A DNA stretch of 64,000 nucleotides from Moraxella macacae 0408225 (GCF_000320365.1 NZ_ANIN01000002.1:744001-808000); one strand, 5' to 3'; counted from the stretch's first letter, positions 28,740-38,519 are shown. Notes: generated from the letters alone by a model not told the origin. Numbers and translations are program-made.

Positions 28740-29663
28740 TTAATCTTGTAAATTTTTCAACTTCTCTTTTTCTACCAAAAGCCTGCCAAAATACTCTCGG
28801 GCATTTTTAGCGGTATTAAAAGTGTTTAATAATTCATCAGAATTATCATTTTCAATTGCCCGTTTTAGCTCGGTTAAAACGGCTTGATAAGTATCCAGCC
28901 CCTTTAACACCGCTTCTTTATTTGCCAAAAATATGTCATGCCACATAATGGGACTGCTTGCTGAAATGCGGCTAAAATCACGAAATCCGCCCGCCGCATA
29001 ACGAAAAATATTTAAATTTTCATCGTCTTTGGCAAGCTGATAAGTCAACGCATACGACAATAAATGCGGCAAATGACTGGTTAGGCTTAAAATTTCATCG
29101 TGCTTTTTAGCACTCATCACGCTGACAATCGCTCCCACGCTTTGCCACAATTGTTTAATTTTATTGACAAATTTTGCTTTGGTATTATTTTGACAAATAA
29201 TCAATTCATGCTGAACAAACAAATCCGACTTTCTTGCCAATACGCCCGATTTTTCCGCCCCAGCAATTGGGTGAGCGGGCACAAAATTTAACTCAATATT
29301 AAAGTCTTTTTCAATCCTTTTACAAGCGTTTATAACATTAACCTTGGTGCTGCACACATCGGTAACAATACAGTCATCAGCCAACACACCGCTTTTTTTG
29401 GCAACTGCCAATGTCTGAAAAATCGGCAATACCGCCTGCACGGGCACACAAATCACCACCAAATCGCACCCTGCCAAAACATCAGGCAAATGCGTTGAGC
29501 CATACGCAATTAAGCCAATGTTTTCGGCGGTTTTAAGCGTATCGGCATTGTTATCACACGCCACAACCTGCTCGGTAAGTTTGCGATCAAGCATGGCTTG
29601 AGCAAGGCTTGCACCCATCAGTCCAAGCCCAATAAAGACAACTTTGTTAAATAAAGGCTGCAT
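28740..29663 (-). CDS. tyrA: Prephenate (cyclohexadienyl) dehydrogenase
   Basis: TyrA oxidatively decarboxylates prephenate (or arogenate) on the way to tyrosine. The 307-residue protein has a Rossmann start VVFIGLGLMGASLAQAM, VTDVCSTK, the substrate-binding PAHPIAGAEKSG and SHLPHLLSYAL. It begins 6 bp after the pheA stop and ends 58 bp before the aroA start, so pheA-tyrA-aroA look like one operon. Confidence 0.93.
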   Translation of the reverse strand: MQPLFNKVVFIGLGLMGASLAQAMLDRKLTEQVVACDNNADTLKTAENIGLIAYGSTHLPDVLAGCDLVVICVPVQAVLPIFQTLAVAKKSGVLADDCIVTDVCSTKVNVINACKRIEKDFNIELNFVPAHPIAGAEKSGVLARKSDLFVQHELIICQNNTKAKFVNKIKQLWQSVGAIVSVMSAKKHDEILSLTSHLPHLLSYALTYQLAKDDENLNIFRYAAGGFRDFSRISASSPIMWHDIFLANKEAVLKGLDTYQAVLTELKRAIENDNSDELLNTFNTAKNAREYFGRLLVEKEKLKNLQD

Positions 29664-29669
29664 ATTATT

Positions 29670-30809
29670 TTACAAAACCGCCTTAGGATACGAGCCAAGC
29701 ACCCTTAAATCCTTGACATTAGGGCGAATCTCATCAATGGCTTGTTTGACATTTGCATCATGAATATGTCCACTCATGTCAATAAAAAACACATACGCCC
29801 ATTTGTTCGGACGTTCTGGCCGAGTTTCAATGCTCGTCATAGACACGCCGTATTTGGCAAGTGGCTGTAAAATCTCAATCAACGCCCCTGCTTGATCTTT
29901 TGCTGATACCAAAATACTGGTTTTATCCTGACCGCTTGGAGCAATCTGTTCTCGTCCAATCACCAAAAAACGGGTTGTATTGGAGGGGTTATCTTCAATA
30001 TTTTCACTTAATTTATGCAAATCATATTCCGCTGCCGCCACATCACCTGCGATCGCCGCTGAATGCCACTCGCTTTTAATGCGTCTTGCTGCCTCGCCGT
30101 TAGAAGATACCGCCACGCGCTCTACATTGGGGTAATGCGTATCTAGCCACTGACGACACTGGGCTAAGGCTTGTTGATGGGCATAAATCTGCGAAATGGC
30201 ATTCACCTTGGTATGTTTATCCACCAAAAATTGGTGATGAATGGGCAATTCCACCTCGCCTACAATCTTTAGATCGCTTGCCAAAAAACCATCAAGCGTG
30301 TGATTAACCACACCCTCAGATGAATTTTCCACAGGCACAACCCCATACATTGCAGATCCTGCTTCCACTTCACGAAACACGTCCATGATCGTCGCAAGTG
30401 GCAAGGTTGTCGCCGCCTTGCCAAAATGCTTTAAAGCAGCAGCATGGGTAAATGTACCAACCGGGCCAAGATACGCCACTTTTTGTGGGGCTTCTAAATC
30501 CAAGCACGCCGACATAATCTCACGGAATAAGCGCGCCATTTTATCCGCTGGCATCGCCCCTGCACCATTACGCTCCATGACCGCTTTTAGCACTTGGGCT
30601 TCACGCTCTGGCCGGTAAAAAATCGGATTTTGTTCGTGCTGCTGTTTTAAGGCTGCCACTTGTTTGGCAAAACCTGCACGTTCATTAATCAGTGCTTGAA
30701 TTTGTTTATCCACACTGTCAATCTGTTGACGCAACTGTAGCAATTGTTCTGTGTCAAGCGTTTGTTCTTTATCAGGCGTGTTTACATGTTCCTTGGTTGT
30801 TTTAGTCAT
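29670..30809 (-). CDS. pheA: Bifunctional chorismate mutase/prephenate dehydratase (P-protein)
   Basis: This bifunctional enzyme converts chorismate through prephenate to phenylpyruvate. The N-terminal AroQ-type mutase (LRQQIDSVDKQIQALINERA ... YRPEREAQVL) covers about residues 20-100. The dehydratase follows (VAYLGPVGTFTHAAAL, VVPVENSSEGVVNHTLD, NTTRFLVIG), then a C-terminal ACT domain for phenylalanine feedback (SIETRP). The protein is 379 residues from ATG 30809; a GTG 12 nt upstream is the other candidate. It is first in the pheA-tyrA-aroA group. Confidence 0.95.
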   Translation of the reverse strand: MTKTTKEHVNTPDKEQTLDTEQLLQLRQQIDSVDKQIQALINERAGFAKQVAALKQQHEQNPIFYRPEREAQVLKAVMERNGAGAMPADKMARLFREIMSACLDLEAPQKVAYLGPVGTFTHAAALKHFGKAATTLPLATIMDVFREVEAGSAMYGVVPVENSSEGVVNHTLDGFLASDLKIVGEVELPIHHQFLVDKHTKVNAISQIYAHQQALAQCRQWLDTHYPNVERVAVSSNGEAARRIKSEWHSAAIAGDVAAAEYDLHKLSENIEDNPSNTTRFLVIGREQIAPSGQDKTSILVSAKDQAGALIEILQPLAKYGVSMTSIETRPERPNKWAYVFFIDMSGHIHDANVKQAIDEIRPNVKDLRVLGSYPKAVL

Positions 30810-30940
30810 TTGATACTGCACCTTTTAAAAGGTTAAATTTTAAGATTAAATGGTAAAATAGGCTTATCTTAGCACATTTTGGCAAAAATCGCTAAACACA
30901 ACGCAACGATTTGTGCAAATTTATACAAAAAATTTGCTTT

Positions 30941-30980
30941 TATTGTTTAATGCTTTTAGATATTGTTTAATGCTTTTAGA
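30941..30980. repeat. Exact 20-bp tandem duplication upstream of pheA and tal
   Basis: tattgtttaatgcttttaga is present twice without any difference (30941-30960 and 30961-30980), in the 298-bp divergent region between pheA and tal. The rest of that region is AT-rich and must carry both promoters. Confidence 0.95.
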
Positions 30981-31107
30981 AAAACTACTTTTTAGCGTAA
31001 CACCGAACCAACAACTTACCAACAAAAATCCACTGGTAACCGTTCATAAAATATGCTAACTTTTGTCAATTTAAATTTAATTAATCAAATTAATCAATGG
31101 AATAATC

Positions 31108-32058
31108 ATGGCAAACACGCTAAACCAACTAAGAATGATGACCACGGTTGTTGCAGATACAGGTGATTTAAACACAATTGAACGCTTACGCCCTGTAGAT
31201 GCAACCACCAACCCAAGTTTAATTACCAAGGCCTTAACCCACTCAAATTTACAGCCTATCTTAATTGACACTTTAGCCAAACATAACAATAATATTGACA
31301 ACACAATTGACGAATTGACGGTTTATATCGGTCGTGAAATTTTACAGCACATTGATGGGCGTGTGTCTACCGAAGTTGATGCTCGCTTGTCCTTTGATAC
31401 CGAACAAACCGTTGCCAAGGCATTGGCCTTTCTCCAAATGTATGAACAAATGGGCGTGGATAAACAGCGCGTACTGATTAAAATCGCAGGAACGTGGCAA
31501 GGTATTCAGGCCGCCAAAATCCTTGAAGAACAAGGCATTCACTGTAATATCACCTTAATTTTTGGCTTACACCAAGCGATCGCTTGTGCCGATGCCAATG
31601 TAACACTTATTTCGCCGTTTGTTGGACGGATTTTAGATTATCAAAAACAACAACAAAACCGCGATAATATTCCAACTAACGAAGACTTAGGCATTTTATC
31701 AGTAAAAACAATTTACAGTTATTTTAAACAACACGGTTACCAAACCCAAGTCATGGGTGCAAGTTTTCGCAATGTAGATCAAATTTTAGCCCTGGCCGGC
31801 TGTGATTTATTAACAATCTCGCCTGATTTGATTGACAACTTGCGTGCAATGGACAAACAAATTGAACGCCAACTCTTCCCTGACATGGCTTTTGCTACGA
31901 TTGAAAAACAACAATTTGATGAACAAAGTTTTACCAAGGCTTTAGAACAAGACAGCATGGCAACCAAACTACTCACGACAGGAATCGATGGTTTTATCAA
32001 TGCTCGTGAAGAATTGGCAAACAAATTACAAAATTTGGTTAATACAAATTCTGGTTAG
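31108..32058 (+). CDS. tal: Transaldolase
   Basis: Transaldolase moves a three-carbon dihydroxyacetone unit between sugar phosphates in the non-oxidative pentose phosphate pathway, supplying the erythrose 4-phosphate that DAHP synthase uses. The 316-residue protein has the family signature PVDATTNPSLITKAL and the Schiff-base lysine in VLIKIAGTWQGIQAA, followed by CNITLIFGLHQAIACA. It is a TalB-type enzyme of normal length. The stop codon is duplicated by a 16-bp repeat. Confidence 0.95.
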   Translation: MANTLNQLRMMTTVVADTGDLNTIERLRPVDATTNPSLITKALTHSNLQPILIDTLAKHNNNIDNTIDELTVYIGREILQHIDGRVSTEVDARLSFDTEQTVAKALAFLQMYEQMGVDKQRVLIKIAGTWQGIQAAKILEEQGIHCNITLIFGLHQAIACADANVTLISPFVGRILDYQKQQQNRDNIPTNEDLGILSVKTIYSYFKQHGYQTQVMGASFRNVDQILALAGCDLLTISPDLIDNLRAMDKQIERQLFPDMAFATIEKQQFDEQSFTKALEQDSMATKLLTTGIDGFINAREELANKLQNLVNTNSG

Positions 32059-32090
32059 TACAAATTCTGGTTAGCACAAAATTTGGTTAA
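32043..32090. repeat. 16-bp tandem duplication spanning the tal stop codon
   Basis: tacaaattctggttag is exact at 32043-32058 and 32059-32074, with a diverged third copy at 32075-32090. The first copy ends in the TAG stop of tal, and the second repeats it. Confidence 0.95.
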
Positions 32091-32105
32091 AAAATCTCTT
32101 TAAAA

Positions 32106-32762
32106 ATGCAAAACAATACCAATCCTACGCGCAGGCGTTTTTTACATTACAGCATGGCAATTGCAGCATTGCCTTTAATAACCGCCTGTAGCGATGATCC
32201 AATAGGGATAAAAATTGCTCCTAACAGCACGGTAATTGCCCTAGGCGATTCGTTAACTTACGGCTATGGTGCGGATAAAAACCAAGCCTATCCTGCGGTT
32301 TTGGCACAAAAAACAGGTTGGCAAATCCACAATGCAGGCATTAACGGTGATACATCATCAGGCGTATTGACACGGTTAGACAGCATTATTGCACAAAAAC
32401 CCAGCCTTGTGCTGCTAGGAATTGGTGGCAATGATGTATTACAGCGCATAAATCCAAACACAACCAAACACAACATCACTCAAATTGTACAAACGCTTAA
32501 AGCCAAAAACATTGCCGTTGTGCTAATTGCCGAGCCACACTTTAGTGCCAGTGCATTGTTTGGATCAGCAAGTGATAACCCAATTTATCAAGAAATTGCC
32601 AAAGCAGAACAAGTCATTTTATTTAAAAAAAGTGATGGCGGTTGGTCGGATATTTTGTCCGATAAAAAACTAAAATCCGATCAAATCCATGCCAATGCAA
32701 CAGGTTATGCCAAATTTGCCGAAAATTTCTATCAGTTTTTACAAAAGCACAAAATGATTTAG
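32106..32762 (+). CDS. SGNH-hydrolase lipoprotein (TesA-like esterase)
   Basis: This is an arylesterase/lysophospholipase-type hydrolase of the GDSL family, 218 residues. SGNH blocks are clear: ALGDSLTYGYGA (nucleophile Ser), NGDTSSG, LLGIGGND and DQIHANATGY with the Asp-x-x-His pair. The N-terminus TRRRFLHYSMAIAALPLITAC combines a twin-arginine motif with a lipobox, so it may be a Tat-exported lipoprotein. That differs from E. coli TesA, which uses Sec. It follows tal by 47 bp and converges on the histidine kinase gene. Confidence 0.86.
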   Translation: MQNNTNPTRRRFLHYSMAIAALPLITACSDDPIGIKIAPNSTVIALGDSLTYGYGADKNQAYPAVLAQKTGWQIHNAGINGDTSSGVLTRLDSIIAQKPSLVLLGIGGNDVLQRINPNTTKHNITQIVQTLKAKNIAVVLIAEPHFSASALFGSASDNPIYQEIAKAEQVILFKKSDGGWSDILSDKKLKSDQIHANATGYAKFAENFYQFLQKHKMI

Positions 32763-32791
32763 GACAATATCAAGCAATTAATCAAACCAAA

Positions 32792-34648
32792 TCAAGCCAA
32801 ATAGCGCATTAACCGCTTAATGTGTTTGTCAAGCCCAACATTTTGCACACTGGCATCTTCTAAATAATCCACGCCTGCGGTTTTTAACGCTTCAGCATAA
32901 ATCGCGTTTAGGTGTTTTGGTAGATAATAATACGCAATTAAAGTGCGAAAATCAGTTTCTTGTTTGCGCAAACTTGTTACCAAACGCATGACATCTTCTT
33001 TAGGTATATGATACATAATAATTAGCATATCTACTGAATTATTTTTTAAATAATTCAACAAAAGCTGACTGTCATAAAAGCCTTGAATTCTAGCCCCTGA
33101 ATTTATCAGATGCTGGGTTTGAGATAAAAGTGCGGTGTCTTTGCACCAAACTACAAAATGTTTGTCTTTGAGCAAGGTTTGTTCTTGGCGGCTGTCCCAA
33201 TCTTTTAACAAAAACTGCAAGGTAAATTTGCTGCCTTGGTTTGGCGTGCTCGCCACTTCAATATCACCGTTTAACAAATGTACCAATTTTTTTACCAAAA
33301 ACAACCCAACCGTGGTATTTTTAACCGTGCGCGGTGTGTTTGGATTAATTTGAAAAAATGGGTGAAAAATATTTGTGAAATTTTGTTTGTCAATGCCAAT
33401 GCCTGTATCTTCAACCACAATCGTCCAACGGATATTTTTTTTCAAATGTTCCAGTTGCGACACAACCGTTACCGAACCATATTCGGTAAATTTGATCGCA
33501 TTTTCTATCAGTGAAGACACTATCGTATCAATTTTTTTTGCATCGCCTTCTAGCACATAGTCGGCGTGGTAGGTTTTTAATTCCAAACTCAACTGTTTTT
33601 GCTGGGCAAGCAACTGTGATTTTTCCACAATACTGTGCAACAGATGCCCGGGATTAAACTGACACAACTCAACCGTGGTTTGTCCTTTGTCAATGCGATT
33701 TAAGCGGATAAGCTGACTTAGTTTTGCATTTAAATCGTCCATTCCTGTATCAATCATCTCAATGGCATCTTGTTGTTCATTGCTAATATATTGATTTTTT
33801 AGCAGTTTTATTCCCACTTCAATGTGATTTAATGATAACTTAAATTCATGACTTAGACTGTTTTGAAAAATGGAGTGTTGTTCAATTTGTTTAAAACTTT
33901 CATCTTTTAGCAGGCAAATCTCTCGGTTTAGTTGAGCCAATTGATTATGCTGGTTTTTTTGTTTGTCTAGCAGGTGAAACAAGGCTTTTTCATACAACCA
34001 AACCGCTTGTTTGTCATTAGGCAGATGATAATCTTTTTGCACAACCTCTTCATCATGTAAAATTTTTTGGCTTAATTTTTCTAAAACTGGCAAACGCTTG
34101 GTGGCTTTTTTCAAAAACAACAACATAACAATCAAGGTTAACAATGAGACAATTATCATCATGACAAACATTGGCAAATTACGCTTAAACCATTGACTGC
34201 GAATGACGGTTAAATTTAACGTGGTGTTGACATAACCAACAAGTTGAGTGGGCTTAACTGGTTCATCATCTGTGACTATATTTGGCATCTGTAAGATTAC
34301 CGCTTCGCTTAGCCCATAATATTTGCCAAAAAACATGGTGGGTAAGTCTAGTTTTTTGTTGGTTAGTTGCTCTTGAGCACTGCTGACAGGAAAAAAATTA
34401 ATGCTTTCAATTTGTGGGTTGGTATTTGACAGATATTTGACTTGAGCGGCAATTAAGGTTTGGTTTTGGCTGGTCGCCGTTTGGGTTAATAAATGATTAA
34501 TGCTGTGAATGTGAGTCGCCTCTTCGCGCATGGTATTGCAGACATCATTAAACAAATACACAAAAAAGCACAGCACCAACACCAAAAAAAAGGGCATAAC
34601 AACAAAACGTTTTGACAAATATTGGTAATTTAACGATTTGATACCCAT
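32792..34648 (-). CDS. Hybrid-type sensor histidine kinase with degenerate receiver (BarA/GacS-like)
   Basis: This 618-residue membrane sensor has TM1 near residues 15-34, a periplasmic loop of about 120 residues and TM2 near 158-180. The HisKA region carries the phosphorylatable His267 in SLSHEFKLSLN, without the usual proline. An intact-looking ATPase domain follows (LIENAIKFT, Asn383; DTGIGID; GLFLVKKL). Residues 494-618 look like a receiver fold, but the aspartate position reads DMLIIMYHIP, with Met in place of the phosphoacceptor. No HPt domain follows. The N-terminal loop (LVGYVNTTLNLTVIRSQW) recalls BarA/GacS. No response regulator gene is adjacent. Confidence 0.8.
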   Translation of the reverse strand: MGIKSLNYQYLSKRFVVMPFFLVLVLCFFVYLFNDVCNTMREEATHIHSINHLLTQTATSQNQTLIAAQVKYLSNTNPQIESINFFPVSSAQEQLTNKKLDLPTMFFGKYYGLSEAVILQMPNIVTDDEPVKPTQLVGYVNTTLNLTVIRSQWFKRNLPMFVMMIIVSLLTLIVMLLFLKKATKRLPVLEKLSQKILHDEEVVQKDYHLPNDKQAVWLYEKALFHLLDKQKNQHNQLAQLNREICLLKDESFKQIEQHSIFQNSLSHEFKLSLNHIEVGIKLLKNQYISNEQQDAIEMIDTGMDDLNAKLSQLIRLNRIDKGQTTVELCQFNPGHLLHSIVEKSQLLAQQKQLSLELKTYHADYVLEGDAKKIDTIVSSLIENAIKFTEYGSVTVVSQLEHLKKNIRWTIVVEDTGIGIDKQNFTNIFHPFFQINPNTPRTVKNTTVGLFLVKKLVHLLNGDIEVASTPNQGSKFTLQFLLKDWDSRQEQTLLKDKHFVVWCKDTALLSQTQHLINSGARIQGFYDSQLLLNYLKNNSVDMLIIMYHIPKEDVMRLVTSLRKQETDFRTLIAYYYLPKHLNAIYAEALKTAGVDYLEDASVQNVGLDKHIKRLMRYLA

Positions 34649-34742
34649 AAGTTTACCTAAACTTTTTCATTGGTTTTATTAATTATACAAATATGATGCA
34701 AGACACGCTGCAACCACGCCTTTGCCAGCAATAACGATATAA

Positions 34743-36146
34743 TTAACGTTTTTTATCACGTTTTTTAAATTTTTGCACTTCGCGGCGTTTGCGTTCTTTT
34801 TGGGCTTCAGTCATGGTGTTTTTGCGATCGGCGTATGGATTGGCGTTTTGTTTAAATTCCACTCTCACAGGCGTGCCCTCAAGTTTAAATACTTTACGAA
34901 ATTCGTTTTCTAAATAGCGTTTGTAACTGTTTGGTATTTGCCCCGTTTGGTTGCCATGCACAACGATGATCGGCGGATTATGCCCACCCATATGAGCAAA
35001 ACGCAACTTGATACGACGTCCACTTACCATTGGCGGTTGATGGGCGCTGACTGCATCTTGCAAAATCTGAGTCAAACGACTGGTTGAGATGCTTAACATC
35101 GCCGATGCGTAGGCTTTGTGAATAGACGGATAAAGATTGCCTGTGCCTGTGCCGTGCAATGCTGAAATTAAGTGGATTTTGACATACGGAATAAAATTAA
35201 AACGCCGCTCCATATCAATTTTTACCCAGTCTTTTTTGTCTTGATCCAAGTTATCCCATTTGTTAATGGCAATGACCATCGCACGCCCTGCATCTAAAGC
35301 ATAACCCAAAATGTGCAAATCTTGATCGGTAATGCCTTCTTGAGCATCAATCACAAGCACCACCACATTGGCATCTTTAATTGCTTGTAAGGTTTTGATA
35401 ACGCTAAATTTTTCTACTTTTTCGTCAATGCGGCCACGCCTGCGCACCCCTGCAGTATCAATCAGTACATAGTTTTGCCCCTCGCGTTCAAACGGAATGT
35501 AAATACTATCACGCGTTGTCCCTGGCATATCAAACACAACCACACGCTCTTCACCCAACAAACGGTTAACCAACGTAGATTTACCCACATTAGGTCGACC
35601 GATAATTGCCAATTTTAAACCATCAGGTGCTTTTTCTTCAACAGCAGTGCTTGGCATATCGGCGGTTAAATGCTCCAATAAATTGGTAATGCCACGTCCA
35701 TGACTGGCGGTTGTTGCAAAAGGCTTGCCAAATCCTAACGCAAAAAATTCACCAATAGATGCTTCGTGTACGCCGTCAACTTTATTTGCCACCAAAAACA
35801 CAGGTTTGCCAAGTGTGTGTAACTGTTTGGCAATCACCTCATCGGATCCCACAAGCCCCGCTCGCGCATCCACCACAAACACCAAAATATCCGCTTCATG
35901 AATGGCGGTATACGACTGGGTTGCCATATAATCATCAATATTGCCAGAACCGTCATCGTCCTCGCCAATACCGCCTGTATCTACCACAATAAATGCCTTA
36001 TCTTCAAACAGCGCATCACCATACTGACGATCACGCGTTAAACCTGCCAAATCAGCAACAAGGGCTTGACGGCTTTTGGTAATTTGGTTAAAAATCGTGG
36101 ATTTACCAACGTTCGGACGCCCAATTAAGGCAACAACAGGCTTCAT
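34743..36146 (-). CDS. der: Ribosome-associated GTPase Der (EngA)
   Basis: Der is an essential tandem-GTPase required for 50S ribosome maturation. Both G domains are complete in this 467-residue protein: [18 protein letters not shown] and NKVD in the first; [21 protein letters not shown] and NKWD in the second. A KH-like domain and a basic tail ([19 protein letters not shown]) follow. It is downstream of bamB in the conserved hisS-yfgM-bamB-der arrangement, separated by 91 bp. Confidence 0.97.
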   Translation of the reverse strand: MKPVVALIGRPNVGKSTIFNQITKSRQALVADLAGLTRDRQYGDALFEDKAFIVVDTGGIGEDDDGSGNIDDYMATQSYTAIHEADILVFVVDARAGLVGSDEVIAKQLHTLGKPVFLVANKVDGVHEASIGEFFALGFGKPFATTASHGRGITNLLEHLTADMPSTAVEEKAPDGLKLAIIGRPNVGKSTLVNRLLGEERVVVFDMPGTTRDSIYIPFEREGQNYVLIDTAGVRRRGRIDEKVEKFSVIKTLQAIKDANVVVLVIDAQEGITDQDLHILGYALDAGRAMVIAINKWDNLDQDKKDWVKIDMERRFNFIPYVKIHLISALHGTGTGNLYPSIHKAYASAMLSISTSRLTQILQDAVSAHQPPMVSGRRIKLRFAHMGGHNPPIIVVHGNQTGQIPNSYKRYLENEFRKVFKLEGTPVRVEFKQNANPYADRKNTMTEAQKERKRREVQKFKKRDKKR

Positions 36147-36237
36147 AATTATTCCAATTTCAAATTCAAAACTTGCTACAAAAACTATACCACAAAACTA
36201 AAAATTTCAAGGCAAAAACTCAAGGCAAAATCAAAAA

Positions 36238-37500
36238 CTAACGCACCACTTGCCAAACGCTAAAACCACCGTTCATACTTTGGACAATTAACCGCGAATC
36301 TTGATCAATATTTTGCAATGTTAAATGATTAATGTCAACTTTTGTTTGTTTTCTGTCAATGATTTTGCCAGTTGTTTTGTCAAAAACGTGCAAATAACCA
36401 AGTTTATCTCCAACAATCACACTGTTTGGTGTGGCAACTGGGTTGCTTAAACCGCGAAATTTTAAACTTTCAGATTGCCAATTTTCATTGCCTGTCAATT
36501 TATCCAATGCCAACACTTGACCGTCTAATGTGGTAACGTATAATTGATTGCTGTCCGCCGCCAAGGATTTTAAGCCAGCAAGTTGCTTGGTAAAGGCAAT
36601 TTCACCACTTGTCATATCAATTGCCAACAATTGTCCACTATAAGCTATCAAATACAGCATGTTGTCCACAAAAATCGGAGTTGCATCCATATCCATTAAG
36701 CGTTCGGTTTCACTGACGCCCATACGCATGCCAACAGGTTGCGACCATAAGTCCAAACCATTGTCTGGGTTAAAAGCATGAATCTTACCATCTGCACCGC
36801 CAATTAACACAATTTCACTGTACAACAACATTGGCATGGCATTACCACGCACGCTTAAATCTGGGTTTTTAATCCCATTTTCCCACCCAACCTCGCCTGT
36901 TTGTAACGATAAACCCTGTATGTTACCGTTATTTGCCAACACAACAATGCGATTATCACGAATTAACACAGGGGCAAGCACATTGCTTGTCATTTGGTGT
37001 TGCCACAAGGTTTTGCCGTTACTTCGATCAAGGGCGATCAAATTGGCATGACGATCAGCAACAATGACAACATCAGCGGTTTTAAGATGATTGTCAATTG
37101 CCACGCCAGAATACAGCCCTTGCTTAAATTCAACTTGCCACAACTTATGTCCGTCCATATCAAAGGCGGTTACTAACCCATCAGGACTTGCGGTAATGTA
37201 GCCTTTAGAATCACTTACGGTTTGAAAAGAAGTTACGCTTTGGCTAAGTGCTTGCTTTTTGTTAAAGCCAAATTTTTTGACAGATTGTTTATCTTGGCTA
37301 AAAAGTAGGTTTAGGCTATTTTGAGTTTGGCTTAATGCCACAAGCTCTTTGGGCAAATTTGTGTTTTCGGATTTCTTAAAACTTTGACAAGCGGTGGTAC
37401 TTAATGCCAATATCGCAAGCATGGCCACGCTAAGTGTTTTTATCGCAGATAGATTGTTGTTTGTCGCGTGTTTTTTAGAATATAAAGAGTGTGTCATCAT
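36238..37500 (-). CDS. bamB: Outer membrane assembly lipoprotein BamB
   Basis: BamB is the beta-propeller lipoprotein of the BAM complex that inserts outer-membrane proteins. The 420-residue protein has a signal peptide with lipobox STTAC and PQQ-like propeller blades (for example KLWQVEFKQGLYSGVA, LWQHQMTSNVLAPVL and WSQPVG). Either of the two first methionines could be the start. It sits between yfgM and der as in many gammaproteobacteria. Confidence 0.92.
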   Translation of the reverse strand: MMTHSLYSKKHATNNNLSAIKTLSVAMLAILALSTTACQSFKKSENTNLPKELVALSQTQNSLNLLFSQDKQSVKKFGFNKKQALSQSVTSFQTVSDSKGYITASPDGLVTAFDMDGHKLWQVEFKQGLYSGVAIDNHLKTADVVIVADRHANLIALDRSNGKTLWQHQMTSNVLAPVLIRDNRIVVLANNGNIQGLSLQTGEVGWENGIKNPDLSVRGNAMPMLLYSEIVLIGGADGKIHAFNPDNGLDLWSQPVGMRMGVSETERLMDMDATPIFVDNMLYLIAYSGQLLAIDMTSGEIAFTKQLAGLKSLAADSNQLYVTTLDGQVLALDKLTGNENWQSESLKFRGLSNPVATPNSVIVGDKLGYLHVFDKTTGKIIDRKQTKVDINHLTLQNIDQDSRLIVQSMNGGFSVWQVVR

Positions 37501-37575
37501 AATTTTTCAACTTTTGTTTGATAAGTTTTAGTTTAATAAATTTTGGTTTAAGCAATAAAACGATTAAACCAACGA

Positions 37576-38415
37576 TTAATTGGGAGCAGATGCAACCTTT
37601 GTTGCGATCTTGGCTATATCATCAACAGATGTATTTGCGGTTTGACTTGCCGTCGCTGTGGTTGGGCTTGCAATGACGCCGTTATCCAAATCAGGCTGTT
37701 TTGGAGTTAAGCCCAAATTTTCCATTTTTAAACGTAAAAAAGCACGATCTTGTTTTAGTTCATTGTTTTCATTACGGTTTTCAATGGCTTGCCACGCTTT
37801 TTGGTAAAAATCCATGGCTGATTTTTTGTCATTTTTTGTCATGGCCACATCACCAAGCAACTCGTTTTTACTGGCATCAAAAGCAGGTGGCAACACAACT
37901 TGTAGTGCTTTTTCGGCTTCATCGGCTTGCTGATTGCCAATCAAGGCTTGGGCGTAACGCAATGTGGCAATTGCCTTTAATCCTTCATCATTCAGATTGA
38001 GGGCAACAGCCTGCTGCAATGTGGCAATTACTCCTTTGATATCCCCTGTATCGGTTTGTTGTTTGGCTTTTAACATCAAGGCTTGCCAAGTGTACACTGA
38101 ATTGGTATGCTTGGTGATAAATGCGTCCAACTCCTTGGCAAAATTCGCCTGTGCATTGGTAAGATCGTCGGTTTTGGCATCGGTTTCATTGGTTGGCGTA
38201 AGATCTAAAACCGCCTGTTGACTGGCTTGGATTTTAGCAAATTCGGTCGATGTTGCCTCATCAATGTGGCCGCCGTGGTTTTGCCAATAATTCCAACCAA
38301 AATAACCCCCCAATACCAACACAATCGCTAACACAATATAGCCACCGTACTGGCGTAGGGCTTGCATAGACTGCTGTTCATCATTTGGCAGTTTTGGGGT
38401 TACATCTTTTACCAT
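37576..38415 (-). CDS. yfgM: YfgM-like tetratricopeptide protein (SecYEG ancillary subunit)
   Basis: YfgM is an inner-membrane protein with a periplasmic TPR domain that, in E. coli, associates with the SecYEG translocon and PpiD. This copy is 279 residues with a single transmembrane segment near the N-terminus (YGGYIVLAIVLVLGGYFGWNYW), TPR-type helices (VYTWQALMLKAKQQTDTGDI, ALQVVLPPAFDASKNELLGD) and a low-complexity Ala/Thr-rich C-terminus. Its position between hisS and bamB is diagnostic. Confidence 0.9.
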   Translation of the reverse strand: MVKDVTPKLPNDEQQSMQALRQYGGYIVLAIVLVLGGYFGWNYWQNHGGHIDEATSTEFAKIQASQQAVLDLTPTNETDAKTDDLTNAQANFAKELDAFITKHTNSVYTWQALMLKAKQQTDTGDIKGVIATLQQAVALNLNDEGLKAIATLRYAQALIGNQQADEAEKALQVVLPPAFDASKNELLGDVAMTKNDKKSAMDFYQKAWQAIENRNENNELKQDRAFLRLKMENLGLTPKQPDLDNGVIASPTTATASQTANTSVDDIAKIATKVASAPN

Positions 38416-38486
38416 TCATTTTACCTTAAAATTATTTTAAAATTGTATTTATTTTAACGCTTAATCCAAAACCGTTCATACATCGC

Positions 38487-38519
38487 TATAAAAACACATC
38501 ATTGATATAAAAACACATC
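38487..38519. repeat. 14-bp duplication downstream of hisS
   Basis: tataaaaacacatc occurs exactly at 38487-38500 and 38506-38519, ten bases past the hisS stop codon. Confidence 0.85.

Noticed and set aside
30810-31107. Phe leader-peptide attenuator upstream of pheA
   Set aside because: No short frame with runs of Phe codons and no competing hairpins were found by eye.
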